From NCBI GenBank assembly GCA_033026295.1, contig CM065171.1:6341957-6405956 (forward strand): 64,000 nucleotides of DNA, read 5' to 3'. Of this stretch, positions 1-10,849 are shown piece after piece. The stretch's first letter is position 1. Each line of letters opens with the position of its first letter. The notes beneath the pieces are model-generated. The model was given only the letters and a program-made list of their open reading frames with translations. It was not told the DNA's origin and made no database searches. The DNA comes from Channa striata (taxonomy: Eukaryota; Chordata; Actinopteri; Anabantiformes; Channidae). Made by a program: the position numbers and the translations under genes.

Positions 1-1555
1 GGTTCTTCAAATAGTTCTAGACCAGCTTGAATGAATGTTTCATTTAATTGTCTTGCTGGCAGCAGATTCCTTTGCAGCGTCCTTCAAAATGACAACATCA
101 TCATGTTTCTTTAAAGAACAAGGTTCTCTGCACCTTAAGAAGCAAAACAGTAATAATTTTAACCATATCCATACATCCATTATATTTCACACATCACAAT
201 GATTTCCACCTCCTCTGGTAAGATTTCAACATGTTCTAAAGCCTGATGACAAATATAATGTCTCCAGTGTGTTCCGTGTTTACTCAGGGGTCTCCGACTA
301 GCTGGACAAGACCCTCAGTGGAATGTGCCCAAGAGCCGTTCTTACAAGATATGTGAATAACCTCAACTGCCTCGTTTAGGAGTGTGAATCCCTAACCGTA
401 CTTTTTGTTTAGCGCCATGTCCAGCCAGGCAGCCCACAGAAAAAACTCATCCTCGTCAGAAGGCAGACTGACTGATAAATAGAAAACTCTGCGGTTCGGT
501 ATAACGTTCGCCACCCGTCAACCTTCCCTGTGTTTTAAAGAAATTATTGCAAAACAGAAGATTTTACGTTTTTTACTGTAGCAATAAAAAGTTCTTGCAT
601 GTTGTGTTGGGTTTTGTCTGGTGGGTCGTGTCGTCACTTCATGTTGGCTCTTATTGTGTTGTGCCACTGAGTGACAGGAAAAGGTTTTAATTAAGCTGAT
701 GGTCTTAAGTAAGTAAAGTTTGTCAACCAATCAAGCGGATTCGATTGATTTCCTTTCTCCAATCTTAGTTGGTGCTTTGCTTAACACCACTAACATTTCC
801 TGTCAAAGTGTCGGTGAGCAAGGCACCATCACGCCGAGTCTGCTCCCCCCAAAACTGGACCTGATGTGAGGTACAGTAAATGTTCACAGTGTAAAAAAAC
901 AAAACAACATAATTTTAGTTGTTTTCTCTGTCACATACAGAATACCGAAAGACTTCCTCCAATTTTGGGTGATAATTTAACACTATACCACAGTCTAATG
1001 ATTATTGATGTGTATCATAATTGAATGAAATGTGCTTAGCGTGCTTGAAATTGAATTGGAAGGCGTACATTTGCTTTGATGCCGCGGGCCAAATACCAAG
1101 AGTCATTAGATGCGCTTCTTAGATAAAAACGTGAACTCTCTTCCGCTGCAGATTCAGCTCCCTCTGGCTGATTGAGAGCCTTATTAGGGAAATATTGTCT
1201 GACTTGTTCCTTCGCTCCACTTTACAATTATCTCCACAAATGTAACAAACAAAACAAACAACGGCAAACGTTGAGAATAGCTTCGAGTCAGAGAATTCGA
1301 CTTGAAGACTGACTCTGAAATGCTTTTACTGTCGTCGGATGCTTGTAATATCGGTAATCTAGAAACTGAGTCACTCATTCATGAAAAGTGTCACACTGAC
1401 GCAAACCTATTTCACATGAGTCACTTGTTTGTTGCTGATTTAAATTAAAATAAAGCAAAATGTATTTTTCAGAAAGTATGAATACATTAACATTGTCTGA
1501 ATGTTGCAAATGGGCCTCAGCCTCAAACTAGCTTTATCACCTAAATGGCTCTTTG

Positions 1556-1558
<3 letters not shown>
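1..1558. other. Intergenic or intronic DNA, no gene seen
   Basis: Mixed AT-leaning sequence with only short chance frames (70 residues or fewer) on either strand. None shows a domain, codon bias or flanking splice signals that persuade me. The part from about 1080 to 1390 is less AT-rich and has a mixed, non-repetitive texture that could be a conserved non-coding element, but nothing in a single sequence proves it. Confidence 0.6.

Positions 1559-1588
<30 letters not shown>
1559..1588. repeat. (AT)15 microsatellite
   Basis: Uninterrupted AT dinucleotide run of about 30 bp, directly readable, followed by a TCC-rich stretch. Confidence 0.97.
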
Positions 1589-1590
<2 letters not shown>

Positions 1591-2429
1591 TTCCATCCTT
1601 ATCTTCGTTCTCTTGGCATGTCATTAGGCTTCTGTGTAATATCCTGTTTACTCAAATCTTTTTTTTTTAATTCCACTTTTCAGTGATATCTAGCACAGAG
1701 ACCATTAAAATCCCATCATAAGATTTCACCTTATCTTTTAAGATACAGACCTGATAATGTAAAATGTGACCAGATTGCAAGTGTGTGGAAGACTCCTCTC
1801 CTCCGTCTGTCCTCCTGCTGCTCGGTTTTCTCCTGCTGTGTCTTTCATTGACCAAAGACGACCTCCAGTCCCAGGTAACCTGGAGCAGTGACCTAACTCA
1901 GAAGCCTGTCAAGCCAAAGATGTTGTTGCTTCTAATATGGACGTTTGCCTGGTGGACACATAGAACAAATTAACTCGATACGTATGATAAAAGAAAAAAA
2001 ACAACATTGGCAAATTTCAATTTTTTTCTCACAAAAACTGCAGAGCGGAGTCTAACAACACGGCAACAGTGATCTGTTTTCTCCTCTCGGAGCTCAGAGG
2101 TCAAGGACAAGAAGGCCTCTATTCCAGCCACGAAACCCTCTGCCTGTCCATATCAAATTTGGCTGCTTGTTCTCATGGAGGTTCAGCACATGATTATTTA
2201 TGACGGCATCCACATGTACATACCACAACTTACAACATCTGTTTTTCACAGTCTGACTGGAGAGATCGCACTAAGGAAGAGAACGTACACCGATTTAAAA
2301 ATATATTTATGTTTTAAATAATTGTTTTAGTTCACATTCATTTACATTCAAATCTGTATGTTTCTCCCATTAAATGTTAATTCATCACTTTCCCATCGTG
2401 TGATGTATGATATTGACATCACAGGACGG
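1589..2429. other. Intergenic or intronic DNA, no gene seen
   Basis: A pyrimidine-rich patch at about 1790-1850 opens small frames on both strands that are composition artefacts. The 2090-2220 part is of mixed composition and could be a non-coding conserved block. No gene is supported. Confidence 0.55.
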
Positions 2430-2735
2430 TCCAATAGCCCCAGTTTTTGACGGCGCCTGATATTGACGCCTCTGGTCCACTTTGGCGTCAGTATAACATG
2501 CTTCAGGAGCACGACGGAAATGACTTGAAATACAGACAAAGCTGCGTTAGGGTTTGGGAGAACAGCTTCAGGGTAAAGTCAACGTTAGTTATGGTTTGAC
2601 ACAAAAACTGCAGGTTAAGGTAACAAGAAAAAACAGAACAACAAAATGCCACACACAATGACACACACTTCCTCACTGTCGTGGCCGCGTGCTTCACGCT
2701 GTGTACGGTCATCACTAAAGCCCCCAACATCTCAC
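2430..2735. repeat. Dispersed fish repeat (family not named)
   Basis: The block contains phrases typical of a dispersed fish repeat: GCGTTAGGGTTTGGG, then AGGGTAAAGTCAACGTTAG, then GGTTAAGGTAACAAG, ending in a CA-rich CACACAATGACACAC stretch. The ten-base word TGATATTGAC occurs twice around its left edge (about 2408 and 2458). I recognise the GGTTAAGG / GTTAGGG phrasing from fish genomes but cannot name the family. Short minus frames here (63 and 75 residues) are by-products. Confidence 0.45.
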
Positions 2736-4685
2736 ACTATAGCTGAACCCTGGTCTCCTGTGAAAATGTCTCGTGACTAATTGTTCCATCCTCCACCCTG
2801 TCCAGCTTCCTACAAAAGTCTTTTACTTCATATACTGAAGCGTCAGGGTTTCCATTGGACTAAAACAACCAAACGGACCTGTAAGTCTGTTTCAAGCTTT
2901 CCACGGCTCGAATATGAGAACAGGCTGTGATATTACCTTGTTGCTTTCTTGATGCAAATGATTACCTCAATGTCCAGTTAGTGTTTGATGTGTAAGATTC
3001 AGTAACATTTCCTGTTGTATTAATTCTACATGCAAACGTAAACAATCATCCCTCATGGAGATATAGTGAGGTCACACATTTCTGTGCCACAAAATAAACA
3101 TGTTTTAAATATACGATTTTTACTCCTTGCTCAGTCTAAACTATTTTCTTTTCTTCACTGTTTTTAATCCTCGAGAGCACCTCAAGGCTTTACTGCATTC
3201 AACGTAAATGTGACACTCCAGAGTGTCTCTTTTGAAATTTTATTGCTACTTACCATTCAGTTCCCATGCCTTTTTTCTTTTTCATTTACTTTGGCAGAGC
3301 TGACTGTGATATCTTCTGACTTTTTACATGTAGTTTAATACTAGATACACTGTGCCACTAATTTAATTCGGGAGTAAATCAAATGTCACAGTAAAAATGT
3401 CACTTTTAGTGGAATTTAAATGTTATAATTATTGAATCATTTATCTATATTGGAGTGTCATCATATTAAAACTCTAATTTTAATGGTTTCAATTTGCAAA
3501 TTGAATATTTTTAATGAAAGGTAGAATATGTGGAAGGTAAAAAATGTAATTACTTCAAATGGTTTCTGATTATTACAGTACAGTGAACATTTATTCAAAT
3601 TCCTTTCCATTCTAATCATTTTTTCATGAGGTTTGGAAGATGTTGACCGTTTCTTCCATTAAATATTTTATTGTTATGCACTAATGTTTCTATTTGCAAT
3701 GTATTATGTTCATGGTGGCAGAGATGATTGTTAATTACCATTTGAATATCTCCAGTTGTACATTACCAGCTGAACTGACCAGGGCTGCCCAACCTCTGGC
3801 CACCACACACACTGTGCCACTGACGTTGCCGTCTACTGTGGCTTCAAATATATGTAGTACCTCCACTTATTTGCAGAAATAGTTCTGTACAGTATGATTT
3901 TTGTGCCAGTTATCTGACGTTGGTGCACAGAAGCAGACTGGCCTAGCTTTGTCATGTAGAACACCAGATTCTCTGACCAGCTTTAGTAGTCATCTGATTT
4001 GATAATAGATCAACTCAAAAATAGCAGCAGAAACCAACTCTTTTTGTTGCAGTATGTTTGGCTGTGTACATTAGGTACAGTCAGGACAACCAATGATGTC
4101 ACTGTTTGAGAGACAAGAGAAAAAAATCCCATCTTGTTTCTCAGAAATGTTTTATTTTATTCAGTAAATTAAGTTTAATAAATTCCCTGGGAAAAAAAAA
4201 GACCAAATTCACATTGCACTTTCAATAAATGCTTAATAGCTGATAATTCACTTTCCATGGTACATTTTTTTTTACCAAAATTTGAATTGTGTTGTTTCAT
4301 GCCTCTTACAAAGGAGCTGGTCAAACATTTAATCAGTGGATTTGTTTTTATTACCAATTACCATTTTTTTCATTACCAATTTTTATTCTATTACAAGTAT
4401 CTGTATTCCTGACATTCTCTTCCCTCCTGCAGTCTCGTAAAATGACAGTGAAGATTTTTCAGCTTCAATAGACTTAAACTGAATTACTTGAATTTATGTT
4501 TAAACTAAGCGTAAAATGACAGTAGGAATCCACTCAAATATTCCTAATTGTTTTCAGTTTGTGTAATTTTCCAATCATTGCTTACTATTATTATTAAAGC
4601 CTGCTTTTGTACTGTATTTCTTATATTATGTTGACAGTTTTCATCTGTTTCACGACTTTAATAAATACTTAATACTTACAGAGAA
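2736..4685. other. AT-rich DNA, no gene seen
   Basis: Strongly AT-rich sequence with many TTTAAA and TTAAT words, several short T or A tracts and only chance frames of about 60 residues. A CAGGGCTGCCCAAC phrase near 3780 resembles one end of hAT transposons, but no partner end was found. Confidence 0.6.
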
Positions 4686-4895
4686 AAGAGGGAGAGGCAA
4701 AACAGACTGGCCAATTAGAAGAGAGTGGACTCTGGGTGAGGGGTCCTAAAGGGGACATGAACTAATAAAATGAACTCTTTCACAGTTGGAGAGTTCCTGC
4801 ATAAAGGCTCATAACTTTGAAACTATGGCCAAAGTTTATTTTAGTAGAGCCACAAAATAAAATCATGCATAATATTGCTTCTTTAACACACAGCT
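4686..4895. repeat. Possible DNA-transposon-derived repeat
   Basis: The stretch with AGGGGTCCTAAAGGGGACAT, the phrase GGCTCATAACTTTGAAAC and the end ATGCATAATATTGCTTCTTT resembles a dispersed fish element in which 'gcataat' is followed by a pyrimidine-rich end. I have no terminal inverted repeat or target duplication to delimit it, so the assignment is tentative. Confidence 0.3.
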
Positions 4896-7800
4896 CAGTT
4901 TTAACACACATGCAGAGTTTTATGTTGCACAGAGAATATGAATCCTGATTCCTGTATGCTACATGCCACTAGTGTAAATACTTAACCTGTTCCTTCATAG
5001 CTTGTCTGTGAGTGTCACAATTACAGAAGAGACAAAGAACCTTTTTGTCAAATACTCAAACAGAGCTTTAGTTCTAATCGTAGAGGGAACATCCTCCACA
5101 TCCACTACAGGAGACCTGCAGGAACCATTTAATAGCAGCAGAATACCGATCTTGACAGTCAGTGCTGCCTCTAAGTGAGGCACGCAGAGAAATAGCAGTG
5201 GTGGCATATTTCTTAAACATATCTCACCAACTTTTAGACAGCTTCCCGGGAAATTGCCATATTTACTGTTGTATTAATTGTTAATTAATGGTGTTAATTA
5301 GGACTGCTTAAACACACCACTGATATTGTGGGGTGTTGCATTCTGGGAGTTGGTTTTAGCTCAGCCTGGCCTTCATGTTTTTTTTTTGTTTTTTTCAGAA
5401 CATGTCCTTCAACTAATTCAACTGCTGAAGTGGGACACAGCAAGTTTTCTTTGATTTTGGGGAGATGAGGAGTAACTCATTTTGGTGAAAATAAGGAAAT
5501 CTGAAATACTTTCTATCATTATTATGTCATGGTGCCCATTTGCAAAATTGTATTTAAAACAATGCACTCGAATAGAGAGCTCTGAAGTTGTTCCAGTCAC
5601 TGAAAATAGTCAAATGAAGATCAGCAAAATGAAAATCTGTTAATGAAGATCAGCAAAGTGATCTGACTATTAGCACACACGTGTACATGGAATGGTTCTC
5701 TGCAGTTGTGCACGTCTTGTGTTCTTATGGGACAGCATCAAATGATCTCAGACGCAGCTTCATATCACAAAATGACAGAGGGAAGTTTGGGGAAACAGCT
5801 TACTGAGCCTGTCCACAACTACCTGTATCTCCATTGTCAGCATTTATGTTATTACTACCGTCTCATCTATGATCTAAAAAATTTGCATCTTTGAGTGTTG
5901 ACCTGAACCAAAGGTTCATGAGAAAAAAATGTCAGTTAAAATGATTTGGTGCAAGTGTGACAAACCCCCAGGAACATTTTATCCTCCAGACAGACACAAA
6001 CTAGTTTCTTTGTGTGTGAACTTGGGTAAACAGGACATTTACTATGACACAACTGATGCTTGTCTGCACAACCTGGAACACGTTGGTTGCTGAGTTTTTG
6101 TAAGTTTCTCCACTTTTGGAAAAACAAAGAATCCATCCCCTCTTCCAACTGCATCCTCAGCTGTGTTTCAGATTTTTGAGGATAACAATTAGTTTTTATG
6201 TCCATTTCTGCAGTTGCATTGGTGCTGACGCTGATCCTGGCTGTCAGCCTAGTGGACAGGTCTCTAGTCCAATTCAGGACTGAATCTAGGACACACTATT
6301 TCAAGTTCACTGCCTCGCCTCTTAATGCAGGTGATCACGTCATTTTCTAAAGTATATTCCTTCTTTTTACTCCAAAATGTGCAAGTTTATAAAAACTTTA
6401 CATTATTGCTGTTAGGAAGTGTAATTTGTTACTTCCACTCCTGACCACAGTGAGAATGTTTTTCCAGTTGCAGTGATGCCACGAGGATTAAAGTGCTAAA
6501 CCTGTGGCAAGCCTAATATTTTTAGTAAAATAAAAGTCTCCTGTAGGAAATAAAATTTCCAAAAATACAGGAAGAGAAGGAGTAAGAGAGTGTGTAGTAT
6601 TGCGTGTGTGATCTCCATTAGCTTCTCTGCTCTGACAGCCAACCAAGATCAGTGTGGCCATAAAAAGCCCACAGGTGAAGCAGCTGATTTTATACCTTAA
6701 AAGGTTTTCAATATTTCATTGATGTGGCAATGCACACGTAACCTGTGCACTGCCCATATATATTTTACATGCCCATTTTAAGCAAGTGTGGTTTTTATAG
6801 TGGAACTTGTCATCTGTGAAATGGTTGAGGTAGAGTGCTCTCTGCAAAAAAAGGAATAGACACGTATATTCAGTTACCATGAGAAATTAATGGGTAGGCA
6901 AGAATTTTTTTTATATTTTTCCTGAGTTTCTGCAGTCAATGCAGAGAAAATGAATATGTATCCTGTTTCCGGCTTATGTTGTCACACCTGTCTGTGGGCC
7001 AGTTCAGGATAAATATTCTTATTTCAAAGCTCCACAGAGACACGATCTGCCTGCAAAATCCTGCAGCACACAAATGCAACAATTTCTGTGTATGAATTCA
7101 GGCATACAGTTTGTATACAGTGTACAGAGGATGCCTGGACCTCTGACTGATCATACGTTTTGTAACAACCAGTTTTTCCAACGTCACTTTGCAACTTACA
7201 AACTTTTTGAGATCTCAGAGACCAGACGTACATCCCAGCCCTCCTCACTCCCTGTGGCTCGGCTCATAATAACACAGTGATTTGATCCTGTGGAGAAAAG
7301 AGGCAGAGGCATCTGAATGAGGCACTAATTAAGAAATTCAGTCGTGTGTGAACATGGCCATGCTTGTAGCATTCAGATGAAGTCACCGCCACCACCGGTA
7401 CCTGGCTGCCCCCCCCGTCAATCAGATAAAGCTTTAGGTTTGTTCACACTGAAGAGAAATGACACAAGGAATAGAGTGAAGGGACAGTTGGGAATATTGT
7501 TTTGAATGTGCATCTATATGTGACGGACACTGGACACTCAGGTGTTTCCTGGAGATCCAGATAATCAGCAAGCAGGTTTCTCATATCTCAGACCAAATTA
7601 AAAGTAAATAAGCACTGGAAACACAATGTATTTTATCCAAACAGGCTCGGATCTGGTCTGACAGCCAAACATCCCATTGACAGGAAAAAAAAAACAGATA
7701 TGTGAATCATAACACGTACATCAATCAGCCAAAACAAACACACTGAGATATTATTACAGACTTGAATTCATACCTCAACTAGAATATATGTTTTAACTGA

Positions 7801-8554
7801 GTCATAATTACAAACTAATAGTGGGTGTTTTTTTTAATGGTGGTATCCACCTCATCATATTTGCTGTCATTTCCACTGGTTTGCAGCTTTTGAGTAGCAG
7901 GCTATTAGACATGAGCAACATAACCCTGATCATATCTTGGATCGTGTAAGAAACTGTGGTTTATATCATAAATGTAAATCACATGCAGAAATCTGTCTCA
8001 CCTTGGTCCCCATGCGCTCGCATATCAAACACCACATCACACGCCTGACAATCACAGTCTTCTGCCGTTGAGTTCTCTCACACCGATGAATTGGTCTGTC
8101 TGTAAATTTTATTGCACCTCTTAAGGTCAGGTCTAAGTCTACAGAAGCAGAGCAGCCAGCCATGGGGAGATAGTCACTTCAACATCTATAAATGGAACTG
8201 TAGGAAAACAGAGCAGAGATGGAAGACTTCAGGATCCAATTACATTAAGAGGTTATGAAAGAGTTATTGTTATTATCATTCTCCAGTAATTACAAAGCAA
8301 TGATTAACCATTTAGTAAATCTTGACGGTTTCTCAGGGATGTATTTTATTTTGTGAACTTCTGCTTCACCACCCACCCCCAATGTCGGTTCCTCGGATGT
8401 GGCCACCATTACCCAGCCTGGAGTGGGAGGACTCATGTGTCCCTCCTGATGTAACGCCAACACAGTTTTTACTCAAAGTCTTTTACCATTGGGCCCTTTT
8501 GCTTTCTGGTCACTTCTCTGTCTAATGGGCGTCTAATGGCTTGAAACTGCCTCA
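4896..8554. other. Intergenic or intronic DNA, no gene seen
   Basis: Mixed AT-leaning sequence. The longest frames are 74-89 residues, without motifs or bias, and overlap on both strands. There is a T-rich tract followed by CAG near 5381-5398. A C8 run lies near 7410 and an A-tract near 7686. Nothing supports a gene. Confidence 0.6.
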
Positions 8555-8900
8555 GTGCAGCCGCTGCTGCAAAAAAACAACCTCGGCTTGATCCCGTGCG
8601 CTCCATCCTTGTACTTTTGGAGCTCAGCACAGCCTTTGACACAATCGATCACAGTGTTCTGTTTGACACTGGGTCATTTTGTGGGATATTTTTTAAATGT
8701 TTTTCCTCAAAGAGAAATACCTATGCCTCAAATAAAAGCCTATGCATCCTGTTTTTCTCATGCTGAGTCTAAGGGGTCAGCTTGGACCAATTTTATTTCT
8801 CCATACATGCTTCCCCTGCGCATTATTCAGAGACACGGGTTGTCTTGTCATTGTTATGCTGATGATGTGCAAATGTACCTGCCTGTTAGGTCCATCCAGC
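8555..8900 (+). mobile_element. L2-type LINE reverse transcriptase fragment, decayed
   Basis: Non-LTR retrotransposon relic. Reading across frames, the order of fish L2-type reverse transcriptase motifs is seen. PLLQKNNLGLIP starts at about 8561. Then LLELSTAFDTIDHSVL begins at about 8614 (the LLDLSAAFDTVDH motif). A GGGATATTTTTTAAATG segment matches the 'VGI..W' area. The catalytic YADD box is at 8855-8866, followed by VQMYLPVR. In an intact element this enzyme copies its RNA at the nicked target. Here the frame shifts between the PLL, AFDT and YADD segments. The usual stretch of about 50 residues between PLL and AFDT is missing, and both ends are truncated. The 134-residue frame over it is out of phase for part of its length and should not be called a gene. 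Confidence 0.85.
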
Positions 8901-9159
8901 CCTGCACAACATGCTGCTGTAGACACACCTTCTGTGTACACACTGAGGATGTGATTTGACATCACACCAGGCACCATTTCAAAAGTGCTCGCTCTTAAAA
9001 TTAAACAGCTTCAAAAGAAAATTGAGAAATTAGTAAGTAATTCTACGGTAAAGGTGAGCTCCTACCTTCATAAAACATACAGGTAAACATGCTTCTTTTT
9101 TCAGAAAGACATTCACATGTAGCAGCTACTTTTAACCAACGCTGCTTACAGAGTAATTT

Positions 9160-9306
9160 GTAACACACATGATGATGATGGCTGCCACACAGGCTCATCT
9201 GGCCCACTGGGATCAACTAGGGATTCGGTGTCTTTCCCAGGGAAATCGAGCCACTGACCCTGTGGTCCATGGACGGCTGCCTTACCAACTGAGTTACTGC
9301 TGCCCC
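9160..9306 (-). mobile_element. tRNA-derived SINE relic
   Basis: Read on the minus strand from 9306, the sequence starts GGGGCAGCAGTAACTCAG. It holds a polymerase III A-box-like word (TAACTCAGTTGG, 9285-9296) and a B-box-like word (GGCTCGATTTC, 9242-9252), then continues into the non-tRNA body ending near a (GAT)n patch at about 9171. The box order and spacing of about 35 bp are those of a tRNA-derived SINE head. The cloverleaf is not intact, so it is not a tRNA gene. Confidence 0.7.
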
Positions 9307-9837
9307 TTTAGTTACAGAAGCTAGTGGGACTCGCTATGTATGGCTCCAGATGGTCTAATTGGAAGCTTATCATGACAAATATAGACAATACTTGCATAAC
9401 ACACTGTTTTGGGATCAAAATGTTGGGACATTTTTTTTTGAGGGAGTATGACGTCAAAACATGCAACATTAACGACTCTCTGTATTTACACAATTTAGTT
9501 TATGATTAGCAGCCAGCGGTGAAGATTTCAGCAATGAGATGTCAGGCCAGTGATTCAGTGTGTTAGAGATGGTAGAATGATTATGGGATAGAGCAGAGGG
9601 AAAAAAAGATGCATGTTTATGGAACATGACAGGATTGGATACAAAAGGAAAGAACATTTGCTTTAGAGGAGAAAAGGACATGCCATATTTAGTACAGAAA
9701 TACATTTCCAGGTTAGGATGTACTGCCTGAGGAGGTGAAACACTGAAATTAGCCCGGCACTTGACTGGATGAGATTCTTATTAACAGAAGGAAGACATGA
9801 TAAATACTTAAGAGTAAACGTCACATCAGACTCAGTG

Positions 9838-9928
9838 TTTTGCTCAAGGACACCGCAGATACACTGCAGGGATTGAACCTGTGACCTTTCCTGTACAGTA
9901 TAAGAGGGCTGCACCTGCCACCACATTC
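9838..9928 (-). mobile_element. tRNA-SINE-like fragment
   Basis: The minus strand contains GGTTCAATCCCTGCAG (B-box-like) and then GGTGTCCTTGAGCAAAACA, the phrase that follows the tRNA head in common fish SINE-type repeats ('gtgtccttgggcaagaca'). Only about 90 bp is left and the A box is degenerate. Confidence 0.55.
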
Positions 9929-9930
9929 CA

Positions 9931-10620
9931 CAGCAGGGCTCTGAACATACATATATGTCTCCTTGTTCACTGTTGTAACTTTATTCTAACTTGATAGTTT
10001 TTATTTAACAAAATGTTTTTCATTTGAAGTCATGTCAGTTGATTTTTTGAGTCAAACTCATTATTGACTTTAGCAGTTTAAAACTGGTGTAGTACCTGGT
10101 CTTGTTTTTAATACTTTCATCCATATCTCTGGGTTTTATCATCACATAGAGTTTGACTCATTGACTGATCAGCATGATTGTCAGGACAACTGAGCAAAAG
10201 ATGCTGTTAAAGCTCAAGATGAAGGTAGTTAAATATGTTTTTATATTTACATTAATGTATATTATTTGTGTAAGAGAAAATAAATCTGTAAATGGTATTA
10301 CTTAATCTATTTTACATACACAGCATAGGCAAAATGATATGAATTGTCCATTGTGGTGAGTATATCATGGTCTGCTTTAAAAATTAATTTGTGCAATGTA
10401 TGTATTTTTATGTAATGTTTATTTATTTTTGTATGTACATAAATACAATTTAATTATTTGCACATTGTCATGTTTTAATTAGGAGGATGAGGATTAGCGT
10501 CTTATATGTTTAACGGCCTATATGTGCAATGCCTCATAGTGTAACAACACAGTTTCCTCACAGGGATTATTATTTGTTTAATCGTGTGAATATTGGGCTG
10601 CATGTTTAGACACTAAGCCA
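9931..10620. other. AT-rich DNA, no gene seen
   Basis: AT-rich with ATGTATGTATTTTTATG-like patches at 10390-10450. No frame of interest. Confidence 0.6.
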
Positions 10621-10636
10621 TTTTTTTTTTTTTTTT
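10621..10636. repeat. T16 homopolymer followed by ACAG
   Basis: Sixteen T residues run straight into ACAG at 10640. This has the look of a polypyrimidine tract with a 3' splice acceptor, but the following sequence has no exon-like frame with a donor. I record it as a homopolymer only. Confidence 0.9.
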
Positions 10637-10805
10637 ACAGGCTTCAGGTCAGGACTGAGAGTGCCAGCTTTTCAGCGACAGGCCTCACATCTCCAGCAGT
10701 GGCAGCCGTCTGGCTTAGCAGGGCTTCTCTCTGTTTGGCTATTTTATGAGGCAGAAAATGCCGCTGCAATGCAACTGTTTTATGATGCATTTCAAGCTTG
10801 GCAGT

Positions 10806-10847
10806 GATGGGGGTGGTGGGGGTGGTGGGGTGGGTGGTTTGGGGGGC
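10806..10847 (+). repeat. G-rich cluster with G-quadruplex potential
   Basis: G-runs of 5, 5, 4, 3 and 6 are separated by TGGT, TGGT, T and TGGTTT. This satisfies the usual four-run, short-loop G-quadruplex pattern on the plus strand. It gives rise to the poly-glycine stretch in a 61-residue chance frame. Confidence 0.75.
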
Positions 10848-10849
10848 AT

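Noticed and set aside
3778..3810. CAGGGCTGCCCAAC phrase as a hAT transposon end
   Set aside because: No matching inverted end or 8-bp target duplication was found nearby.
7700..7745. ATCAATCAGCCAAAACAAAC as an end of the same DNA element seen at 41.57 kb
   Set aside because: Similarity is limited to about 15 bp in AT-rich sequence and no second end is visible.
10621..10700. T16-ACAG as a 3' splice acceptor with a downstream exon
   Set aside because: No open, family-recognisable frame with a plausible donor follows; homopolymer tracts ending in CAG are common by chance in this DNA.
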